DNA from: an uncultured Pelagibacteraceae bacterium | GTDB taxonomy: Bacteria; Pseudomonadota; Alphaproteobacteria; Pelagibacterales; Pelagibacteraceae | Direction: 5' to 3' | Length of the DNA: 34,608 nt | Assembly (NCBI GenBank): GCA_902516345.1 | Contig: CABXYJ010000009.1 | Span: forward strand, 1 to 34,608 | Shown here: piece by piece, positions 1-6,893 of the stretch | Layout of the letters: the number at the start of each line of letters is the position of its first letter | How positions within the stretch are numbered: position 1 is the first letter of the stretch | Notes under the pieces: generated by a model | The model's input: the letters and a program-made list of their open reading frames with translations, nothing else | Told to the model about the DNA's origin: nothing | Database searches by the model: none | Translations under genes and position numbers: made by a program

Positions 1-1193
1 AAAAATTGTGAGTCTGGATTTTCTACCGATGGTCTAATTTTCATTCTATGTATACCAAATAGACCAATTATAATGTGAAACAAAAATAAAAAAATAAAAA
101 ACCCGTTTGGACCTATCATGTCCATTACTAATGAACATAAAAAAGGGCCACTAATTGCACCTAATCCGAATAAAAATTGAAGCCCTGCACCCGCAGCAAC
201 AAATTTTTCTTTGGAAATATAATCATTAGTATGAGCAAGAATAAGTGAAAACATTGGTAAACTACAAAAAGAAAATAGAACGAAAAAAATATAGAAAGAG
301 GTTTTACTAGTAGCTAATCCTTCAGGTAAATACATTTGCCTTGTAACAAATATAGTTAAGATAGAAAAAATTGCAGCGCCAAAAGTAGCATAAATAATTA
401 CTTTCCTTCTATCATAAATATCTGAGAGTTTCCCCACTGGAAATTGAGCAACTGCTCCAGAAATTGCTAATAAAAAAGTTACAATTGATATTTCTAAAAT
501 TGTAAAATTCATCGATGTGGCGTAAACTGCAAGCAACGTAAATAAGGCAGATTGAATTGTTCCATAAAAAAATGAGCTAACTGCTCCAAAAGGTGAGGAT
601 TTATATAATTCTTTCAAAGACATTGCCTCTATTTTTTTAAAATTAGGAGGTTTTTTTTTAGTTAGTAAAATTGGTATAAGGGCTACTGATGTAATTACTG
701 AAACTAGAATAAAAGGTTGAAAGTTTTTCGGTGAACTGAAGTTAAGTAAAAACATTCCAATACCCAAAGATCCATATAAAATAACCATATATATTGAAAG
801 TACACTTCCTCTATTTTTATTGCTTGATCGATCATTTAACCAACTCTCTGCAACAGTATATATACACACCATACTTATTCCTGTAAGCACTCTTAAAAAA
901 AACCAAATAAAAGGACTTATAAAAATTGAGTGCATAAGAATAACTAGAGAAGATAAGGAGGCAAAAGCTGCGAAAACTCTTATATGCCCCACTTGAGAAA
1001 TTATATTTGGAATAGTTGCTGCACCTATGAAATAACCTACAAAATAACCTGACATCATAAAACCAGTTGATGTTATGCTAAATTCTTCTTGAACAGCTCT
1101 TACACCTAATAAAGATCCCTGAAAACCATAAGCCATCATTATACAAGCCATTCCTAAAAAAAGTGCCCAAGAATTTTTTAAAACTTTATCCAT
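1..1193 (-). CDS. MFS transporter, YcaD-like (C-terminus cut by the window edge)
   Basis: My own translation from the ATG at 1193 runs open to the left edge, giving about 397 residues without a stop. The protein is almost all hydrophobic helices joined by short charged loops, as in 12-helix major facilitator transporters. The first half holds GFQGSLLGVRAVQEEFS and VCIYTVAESWLNDRSSNKNR, typical of the YcaD-like branch of MFS permeases. The cytoplasmic loop GKLSDIYDRRKV in the second half matches the MFS motif-A pattern (GxLxDrxGRRkx). It should act as an inner-membrane importer or exporter driven by an ion gradient; the substrate cannot be read from sequence. It is the last visible gene of the leftward array, 56 bases after the DMT transporter. 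The family call is firm, the subgroup less so, and only the extreme C-terminus is missing. Confidence 0.88.
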   Translation of the reverse strand, partial: MDKVLKNSWALFLGMACIMMAYGFQGSLLGVRAVQEEFSITSTGFMMSGYFVGYFIGAATIPNIISQVGHIRVFAAFASLSSLVILMHSIFISPFIWFFLRVLTGISMVCIYTVAESWLNDRSSNKNRGSVLSIYMVILYGSLGIGMFLLNFSSPKNFQPFILVSVITSVALIPILLTKKKPPNFKKIEAMSLKELYKSSPFGAVSSFFYGTIQSALFTLLAVYATSMNFTILEISIVTFLLAISGAVAQFPVGKLSDIYDRRKVIIYATFGAAIFSILTIFVTRQMYLPEGLATSKTSFYIFFVLFSFCSLPMFSLILAHTNDYISKEKFVAAGAGLQFLFGLGAISGPFLCSLVMDMIGPNGFFIFLFLFHIIIGLFGIHRMKIRPSVENPDSQF

Positions 1194-1217
1194 AAAACCG
1201 CTTAAGTATCTGTGATA

Positions 1218-1236
1218 TAGTCTTAAATCAAGACTA
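1218..1236. repeat. Small inverted repeat between two transporter genes
   Basis: TAGTCTT and AAGACTA form a perfect 7-bp stem around a 5-base AAATC loop. It lies in the 56-base gap between the end of the DMT transporter gene and the start of the MFS gene. No T-run follows on the minus strand, so it does not look like a classical intrinsic terminator. It could be a weak pause site, an mRNA-stabilising hairpin or chance in AT-rich DNA. Confidence 0.35.
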
Positions 1237-1249
1237 AATAATGATGAGA

Positions 1250-2110
1250 CTAAGAATTTTTAAGCTTCAAAAATGAGTGAAAAGCGATTGTTGTAATTAT
1301 TACCAAACCACCTAGTAAAGTTTCTAAACTTGGTTGTTCTTTTATAATTAACCAGACCCAAATTGGACCTATAATAGTTTCTAATAAAAAAAAAAGATTT
1401 ACCTCAGCTGCGGGTATAAATCGAGGTGCAATAGTTACCAAAACAAAAGGTATAGCTACACACATGATACACATTATTGGAACAATGATCAAATCGTTGT
1501 CAATTAAAGCAAAATTTTCAATAAAGATTAATGCAAAGATCGCAACAAGTAATTTGCCAACTACAGCTGCTGGTACTAAATTTTTAGATTTAGCAGAACG
1601 GATTGTAACTGCTCCTACCGCCAAACCAATTGCAGTAATAAATCCCAAAATATCACCGAAGAAATTTCCTAATTTTAGAGAATCAAAAAATATATAAATA
1701 ATTGCACATAAAGTAATGATAATTGAAATCCAAGTTTTTTTATCAGCATGCTCTTTCAGAAAAACTGAACCAAGTATAGCAGATAACATTGGAGCTGTTG
1801 CAACCATTACGAGGGTATTCGCTACATTTGTATTTTGAATTGAAACAACAAACGTCACATTTGTTATACTAAATGTAATGATGTAAATAATTCCTTGATA
1901 GCCACTTTTAAAAAGAATTTTAAAAAAATTTATTTGATAAATCATCAGCATTCCAAAAAAAACTGTAAAAAAAGGGATAATTCCGCGATAAAAGACTAAT
2001 CCCCAAGTATCTAAATTTGAAAGTCTTATAAACAAAGCATCTGGCGTAATAAACATGACAGCAACAAAAGCAAGTAAAGAACCTTTTTGTTGATCGTTGA
2101 GATTTTTCAC
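1250..2110 (-). CDS. DMT-family (EamA) transporter
   Basis: This 286-residue membrane protein has about ten hydrophobic helices arranged as two EamA repeats. The first repeat includes DALFIRLSNLDTWGLVFYRG and the second ends with FLLETIIGPIWVWLIIKEQP, the usual ending motif of drug/metabolite transporters. Length and layout fit the family, which exports or imports small metabolites; the substrate is unknown. The start is GTG at 2110, whose bases overlap the gshB stop in the sequence GTGA, so translation is probably coupled to gshB. No earlier or nearby ATG would keep the first helix. Its position after the two glutathione genes could mean it moves a thiol or amino-acid compound, but that is only inference from context. 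Confidence 0.9.
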   Translation of the reverse strand: MKNLNDQQKGSLLAFVAVMFITPDALFIRLSNLDTWGLVFYRGIIPFFTVFFGMLMIYQINFFKILFKSGYQGIIYIITFSITNVTFVVSIQNTNVANTLVMVATAPMLSAILGSVFLKEHADKKTWISIIITLCAIIYIFFDSLKLGNFFGDILGFITAIGLAVGAVTIRSAKSKNLVPAAVVGKLLVAIFALIFIENFALIDNDLIIVPIMCIMCVAIPFVLVTIAPRFIPAAEVNLFFLLETIIGPIWVWLIIKEQPSLETLLGGLVIITTIAFHSFLKLKNS

Positions 2111-3033
2111 GCTTTTAATTTATTCCAAAACGTTTTAGCAAGATTAATTTTTGTCAAATCAAAAAGAGTTTTCAGTCCTGTTGGGGAAGTAACATTTATA
2201 TCACCGTTTAACTTTTCATCTATAAAGTCAATACCAGCAAAAAAAATACCATTTTTAATTAGGTCTTTTGAGACTATATTAGATATTCTAATCTCAGTTT
2301 TAGATAATCTTGTATATTTTGGTTTTGCTCCTTTGCTCATATTACTTAGGAAAGAACCTTTTTTCGGCACTCTTGATATTGCATTGTAAACTTTACCTTT
2401 TATTATAAATACACGCTTATCTCCTTTAGTGATTTTCGGTAAATATTTTTGGCACATTATATGTCCATGTTTTTTAATTATTTTTTCAATTAATCTTTTG
2501 TGAAATTTCGAAATTAAATATATGTCATTTCCACCAAAACTATGGATAGGTTTGATTATTACTTTTTTATTGGTGAATATAAAACTTTTGATCAACTTTA
2601 GATTTTGTGTGAAAATACTTTTAGGCATAAATTTTTGATACTTTATAGAAAATAGCTTTTCTGAAATATTTCTTATTGAAGTAGGATCATTAACAATTTT
2701 TACCTTATTCTTTATTGTTTCTAATATGTATGTTGTTGAAATATACTCAAGGTTAAATGGAGGATCTTGTCTAATTAATATAAACCTGCATTTTGAAAGA
2801 TTCAATTTTTGTTTTTTTAACACTTTAATATGATTTTTATTATTATAATTAATTTTTATAAAAAGACCTTCTGCAACTACCTCTGAATTAATGACTGATA
2901 AATTTTTAGGATAATAATAGAATATTTTGTAATTTTTTCTTTGAATCTCATTAGCCAAAAAAATACTTGTATCGGTTTTCAAATTTAATCTAAAAAGGTT
3001 ATTACCTTGAATAGCAACAATTTTATTTATCAT
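2107..3033 (-). CDS. gshB: Glutathione synthetase
   Basis: GshB joins gamma-glutamylcysteine to glycine with ATP in the cytoplasm, the second step of glutathione synthesis. Family signatures appear in order: LKTDTSIFLANEIQRKNYKI near the N-terminus, ILIRQDPPFNLEYISTTYIL (the substrate-binding RxDPPFd segment), the ATP-grasp stretch VIIKPIHSFGGNDIYLI, MCQKYLPKITKGDKRVFIIK, and the C-terminal GIDFIDEKLNGDINVTSPTG. I place the start at ATG 3033 (MINKIVAIQG, 308 residues), which matches the usual GshB N-terminus. A GTG at 3042 would add three residues. The start lies inside the end of gshA (11-base overlap), so the two are almost certainly co-translated. Confidence 0.93.
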   Translation of the reverse strand: MINKIVAIQGNNLFRLNLKTDTSIFLANEIQRKNYKIFYYYPKNLSVINSEVVAEGLFIKINYNNKNHIKVLKKQKLNLSKCRFILIRQDPPFNLEYISTTYILETIKNKVKIVNDPTSIRNISEKLFSIKYQKFMPKSIFTQNLKLIKSFIFTNKKVIIKPIHSFGGNDIYLISKFHKRLIEKIIKKHGHIMCQKYLPKITKGDKRVFIIKGKVYNAISRVPKKGSFLSNMSKGAKPKYTRLSKTEIRISNIVSKDLIKNGIFFAGIDFIDEKLNGDINVTSPTGLKTLFDLTKINLAKTFWNKLKA

Positions 3034-4318
3034 ATAATTCACTTAAATCTTCACTTTTAGAAAATTTACTTATCATATGATCTGCATTTGTTGTTTTATT
3101 ATCAATTACTTTTTGTAAATGATTTAAGAAAATACTTTCATTCTTTTTACTTTTATTAGCAACATCTCTTTTCTCCAACCCTTTTTTTGATATATTTAAC
3201 AAAGCGGACGACCAGTAAAGAAGATCTTTTCCCATTAGCTGTGTGTTAAAACCTTTTTTAGGCGCTTCTAAATAAGCATTTAAAATTTTATTTTTATCCC
3301 ATTTAGAAATTAATTCAAATGTCTCATTTAAATTACCATATAACATTCCAATAAAATATGCTGGCCCCGCACATAAACAATCCCACCCACAAGTATCCAT
3401 AGATCTTAGTTCAATATATTTTTTTAGTCTATTTTCAGTAAATATAGTGCTTAAGTGAGTGCCCAAATCATTTTTTGATGGCAAACTATTATCAATCTCA
3501 TTTATTTTACCTTTCATAAAGTCTTTGAAAAAGTAATTTTTTCCTGAAATATACTTCTTTTTATATTCGATAAATAAGATTGGAAAATCCATTATAAAAT
3601 CTGCATATTTTTCAAAATTTAAATTATCAAGAAATATTTTCGGCAAACCACCACGAGATGTATTTTGCCAAACTTTAGCTCTGTAAGATAAATAATCACT
3701 TCTTTTTTTTTCAACTATTGATGAATTTGCAAATAGAGCAATTGAAATAGGTACCACAGAATTAACAACTTTAAATTTTTTGACAAAGTCATCTTCTGAG
3801 CTGTAATCAATATTCAATTGTGTTCCACAGGTTCGATACATCATATCTAAACTTAACTGACCATCCAAAGGCATTTTTTCTGTCATTATCTTATATCTTT
3901 TTTTTGGGTTGTTAGGAATTTCAGCAAGTTTTGATATAGGGTCAAATCCAGTGCTGACAATTTTTATGTTAAGTTTTTTTGTTACTTGTTTGAGCTCAAA
4001 TAAATAATCTTGAGATTCTGAACATGCTTCATGTATATTATTGAGTTTATCACCAGATAATTCCACTTGATTCCCAGGTTCTAAAGTTATGCTTTTTCCA
4101 TTTTTTTTCAAAGCGATAATATTTCCATTCTCTAAAACAGGTTTCCATCCAAACTCTAAAAGTTCTGAAAACAATTTTTTTATTTTTGAATAGTCGACTC
4201 TCTTATTTGTTTGACTATTAAAAAGAAATTTTTCATGTTCAATCCCAATTTTAAAATTGTCACTACTTTTTATTCCATCTTTAAAATATTGAATAATGTG
4301 CTCTTTTTTTGTAATCAT
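3023..4318 (-). CDS. gshA: Glutamate-cysteine ligase, plant/alphaproteobacterial type
   Basis: GshA joins glutamate and cysteine with ATP, the first and usually rate-limiting step of glutathione synthesis. The 431 residues belong to the GCS2 family found in plants and Alphaproteobacteria rather than the E. coli GshA family. Markers are KIGIEHEKFLFN near the N-terminus, TLEPGNQVELSGDKLNNIHE, DMMYRTCGTQLNIDYSSEDD and IFTENRLKKYIELRSMDTC, which carry the substrate- and metal-binding acidic and arginine residues. It is slightly shorter than the common length of about 450. It sits 24 bases after the HD-domain gene and overlaps gshB, forming a compact gshAB pair. Plant enzymes are regulated by a disulfide; I did not find evidence for or against that here. 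Confidence 0.93.
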   Translation of the reverse strand: MITKKEHIIQYFKDGIKSSDNFKIGIEHEKFLFNSQTNKRVDYSKIKKLFSELLEFGWKPVLENGNIIALKKNGKSITLEPGNQVELSGDKLNNIHEACSESQDYLFELKQVTKKLNIKIVSTGFDPISKLAEIPNNPKKRYKIMTEKMPLDGQLSLDMMYRTCGTQLNIDYSSEDDFVKKFKVVNSVVPISIALFANSSIVEKKRSDYLSYRAKVWQNTSRGGLPKIFLDNLNFEKYADFIMDFPILFIEYKKKYISGKNYFFKDFMKGKINEIDNSLPSKNDLGTHLSTIFTENRLKKYIELRSMDTCGWDCLCAGPAYFIGMLYGNLNETFELISKWDKNKILNAYLEAPKKGFNTQLMGKDLLYWSSALLNISKKGLEKRDVANKSKKNESIFLNHLQKVIDNKTTNADHMISKFSKSEDLSELYDK

Positions 4319-4342
4319 AAAATTCTTAAAACTTCTTACTAT

Positions 4343-4906
4343 TTAATTTTTAATCAAAGAATAAGGTTTTCTTGAGAAAATCTTCTTTACCAAAGGCTTA
4401 AAAAATTTAAGTGGTAAGGATTTATATTTTGGATCGAAAGAATTTTGATCATAATTTTCACAAAAATTAATTGTATCATTATAATATTTGTGATTTTTAT
4501 ATTTTTCTCTTTGGTTTTTATTACCACCTAGGTGATGAGCGTAATAATACATTTGGAACTCTCCATGTTTTTCAATAATCCAATATGTTTTTTCTGAAAC
4601 ATATGGTTTAATAATTGATGCTGCGTATTCTGAATGGTTCATTGGCGCCAATTCGTCTCCTATATCATGCAATAAGCATGCAACAACCATTTCATCACTC
4701 TCTCCATTTTTATATGCTCTTGTTGCACTTTGAAGAGAATGTTCTAATCTGGAAACTTGATAACCATCTAAAGTCTTAGTTAACCTAGACATGAAATTTA
4801 ATATTCTGTCTGCAGTTTTACTCGCAAAATTTTTTTCATGTTTATCCAGAAAAAGATAATCTTTTTTTGTACCTTTTTTCATTTCCGTAAAACTTACTTT
4901 TTTCAT
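4343..4906 (-). CDS. HD-domain metalloprotein, PhnZ/MIOX-like ligand pattern
   Basis: This 187-residue protein has an HD domain: H56 in SRLEHSLQSATRAY, H80-D81 in ACLLHDIGD, H91 in NHSEYAASI, H114 in EKHGEFQ and probably D153 in CENYDQNSFDP. The H...HD...H...H...D order and spacing (24 residues from H56 to H80, 23 from H91 to H114) resemble the di-iron HD oxygenases PhnZ and myo-inositol oxygenase more than simple mononuclear HD phosphohydrolases. The family is widespread in Alphaproteobacteria but, as far as I know, has no settled function. The gene starts directly at the purF stop (TAA then ATG) and is followed by gshA, so it is co-transcribed with purine and glutathione genes. It could be a nucleotide phosphohydrolase or an oxygenase; I cannot tell which. 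Confidence 0.85.
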   Translation of the reverse strand: MKKVSFTEMKKGTKKDYLFLDKHEKNFASKTADRILNFMSRLTKTLDGYQVSRLEHSLQSATRAYKNGESDEMVVACLLHDIGDELAPMNHSEYAASIIKPYVSEKTYWIIEKHGEFQMYYYAHHLGGNKNQREKYKNHKYYNDTINFCENYDQNSFDPKYKSLPLKFFKPLVKKIFSRKPYSLIKN

Positions 4907-6391
4907 TTAATTATTTGATGCAGTGCTTAAAAGTGATAATTGAGTAATTTTACTATCACCAAGTTCATCTATTGGTTTGACAGGATACTCACCTGTGAAA
5001 TAGTGATCAGTTAATTGTGGATAGTTATTATTTCTTTGGTCAAAACCTATAGCTTTATACATTCCATTTATGGATAAAAAACTTAATGATTTTGCACCTA
5101 TGTAACTACAGATTTCTTCATTTGATTTATTTGCTGCAAGCAATTCTTTTTTAGTTGGAGTATCTACACCATAAAAATCAGGGTATCTTATTTCTGGGCA
5201 AGCAATTTTAACATGTACCTCTTTGGCTCCAGCATCATAAAGCATTTTTACAATTTTATGAGAAGTAGTTCCTCTTACTAAAGAGTCATCAATCAAAAGA
5301 ATCCTCTTATCTTTAATAATCGATTGATTGGCATTTAATTTTAATTTTACTCCTAAGCTTCTAATTTTTTGACTAGGTTCAATAAAAGTTCTACCTACAT
5401 AATGGTTACGTGTTAAACCTAACTCAAAATCTTTGCCAAGAAATTGTGCATAACCAATTGCAGCTGCGTTTCCAGAGTCCGGTACTGGTACAACAACGTC
5501 AGCATCAAAATTTTTGTTTTCTTTAGCTAGTTGAATACCTAAATTTTTCCTGTGTTCGTATGCAGATTTACCATTTAATATACTATCCGGTCTTGCAAAA
5601 TATATATATTCAAAAACACAAGGCCTTACTTTTTTTGGTGGAAACGGTTTAATACTTTTTAATTCATTATCTTCAATTATTACAATTTCTCCATTTTCAA
5701 CCTCTCTTAAAAATTTTGCACCAATAATATCTAATGCACAAGTTTCAGAAGTGAGCACATAGCTATTTTTAAGTTTTCCTATAACTAATGGTCTAATACC
5801 AAGTGGATCTCTGACACCAATTAAAGATGTTTGTGTAAGCATAACAAGGGCATAACCACCTTGTATTTGGAAAATTGCATCCACAATTTTATCTATAGTT
5901 GTTGGTCTTTTTGATTTTGCAATTAATTTTACAATAGTTTCCGTGTCTGAAGTTGTATAAAAAATTGCACCATCCTCTACAAGTTTATTCCTTATTGAAA
6001 TGGAGTTAGTCAAATTTCCGTTATGAGCTACGCCGATTCCTCCAGCATTCGTATCTGCAAAAAAGGGTTGAATATTTCTTAATATATTATCTCCAGTTGT
6101 ACTATATCTATTATGACCAATAGCATAATTTCCTTTTAATTTATTTAATATTTCTTCTTTATTAAAATTGTCACCAACCAATCCAAATCTTTTTTCTGAA
6201 TAATATTTTTCTCCATCAAAGGTCACAATACCACATCCTTCTTGACCACGATGCTGCAATGCATGGAGACCTAGAGCTGTCAGAGCAGAAGCATCTTTTG
6301 CATTGCTTATTCCGAACACTCCACATTCTTCTTTAAGTTTGGGGTCAAAGTTCTTCGATTTTTTCTTTAGAGTCTTGATATGTTTTTTCAT
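4907..6391 (-). CDS. purF: Amidophosphoribosyltransferase (PurF)
   Basis: PurF converts PRPP and glutamine to 5-phosphoribosylamine, the committed step of purine synthesis. The N-terminal Ntn glutaminase domain begins at Cys23 (KEECGVFGI) after a 22-residue leader, the propeptide layout of B. subtilis PurF, and continues with LHALQHRGQEGCGIV. The C-terminal phosphoribosyltransferase domain carries the PRPP loop RILLIDDSLVRGTTS. Of the four Fe-S ligand positions of the B. subtilis enzyme only the first cysteine (RPCVFEYIYFARPDS) is present: the second is Asp in RYPDFYGVD, and the CxxC near the C-terminus is absent (TDHYFTGEYP). The enzyme should therefore be cluster-free. The ATG at 6391 is the only start that precedes Cys23, and it lies 47 bases inside cvpA, the usual cvpA-purF pairing. 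Confidence 0.97.
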   Translation of the reverse strand: MKKHIKTLKKKSKNFDPKLKEECGVFGISNAKDASALTALGLHALQHRGQEGCGIVTFDGEKYYSEKRFGLVGDNFNKEEILNKLKGNYAIGHNRYSTTGDNILRNIQPFFADTNAGGIGVAHNGNLTNSISIRNKLVEDGAIFYTTSDTETIVKLIAKSKRPTTIDKIVDAIFQIQGGYALVMLTQTSLIGVRDPLGIRPLVIGKLKNSYVLTSETCALDIIGAKFLREVENGEIVIIEDNELKSIKPFPPKKVRPCVFEYIYFARPDSILNGKSAYEHRKNLGIQLAKENKNFDADVVVPVPDSGNAAAIGYAQFLGKDFELGLTRNHYVGRTFIEPSQKIRSLGVKLKLNANQSIIKDKRILLIDDSLVRGTTSHKIVKMLYDAGAKEVHVKIACPEIRYPDFYGVDTPTKKELLAANKSNEEICSYIGAKSLSFLSINGMYKAIGFDQRNNNYPQLTDHYFTGEYPVKPIDELGDSKITQLSLLSTASNN

Positions 6392-6890
6392 TAGGAAATT
6401 CTTTTAATAAGTAATTACTACCTTTTTCTATATATGGAAAGATATATGATTTTTTTAAATTAATTGGCCATTTATCGTAGTTATACACTATATGTGAGGC
6501 TGAAAATAAGCACACACAAATTATATAAGCTCTAACAAAACCAAAAAAGAATCCAAACAAAGTATCTAAACTTCCTATTCCCGTGTATCTCACCGCTTTA
6601 CTAATTCCTCTGTTTATTAAAAGAATTAAAAATATTACAATTACAAAAATAATAATACCAAGCCCAATATCTAGCACATACTCACTATCTACTATATCTT
6701 TTAAATAAGGCTTTATTTTTGGAAATAGTAATAGAGTTATTACATAAGCTAATAACCATTTGGCCATAGAAAGAATACTTAAAACAAAACCTTTTTTGTA
6801 GCATTTGATTAGGGAAAGAATATTTACAACTAGATAAATTAAATCAACAATTGATATACTATCATAAAAGTTAGTAAACAAATCTAACAT
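6345..6890 (-). CDS. cvpA: CvpA family membrane protein
   Basis: This 181-residue protein has four hydrophobic segments: about residues 15-30, 42-60, 75-92 and 108-128. It carries family motifs DLIYLVVNILSLIKCYKKGF, then ISKAVRYTGIGSLDTLFGFF and FGFVRAYIICVCLFSA. In E. coli CvpA was tied to colicin V production and, more generally, to envelope homeostasis; its molecular role is not settled. Pairing with purF is common in many bacteria and holds here, with the last 47 bases of cvpA shared with the purF start. It lies 3 bases after the RND exporter gene, so it is inside the long leftward operon. The hydrophilic tail (NEKTYQDSKEKIEEL) is cytoplasmic or periplasmic and poorly conserved. Confidence 0.9.
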   Translation of the reverse strand: MLDLFTNFYDSISIVDLIYLVVNILSLIKCYKKGFVLSILSMAKWLLAYVITLLLFPKIKPYLKDIVDSEYVLDIGLGIIIFVIVIFLILLINRGISKAVRYTGIGSLDTLFGFFFGFVRAYIICVCLFSASHIVYNYDKWPINLKKSYIFPYIEKGSNYLLKEFPNEKTYQDSKEKIEEL

Positions 6891-6893
6891 TTA

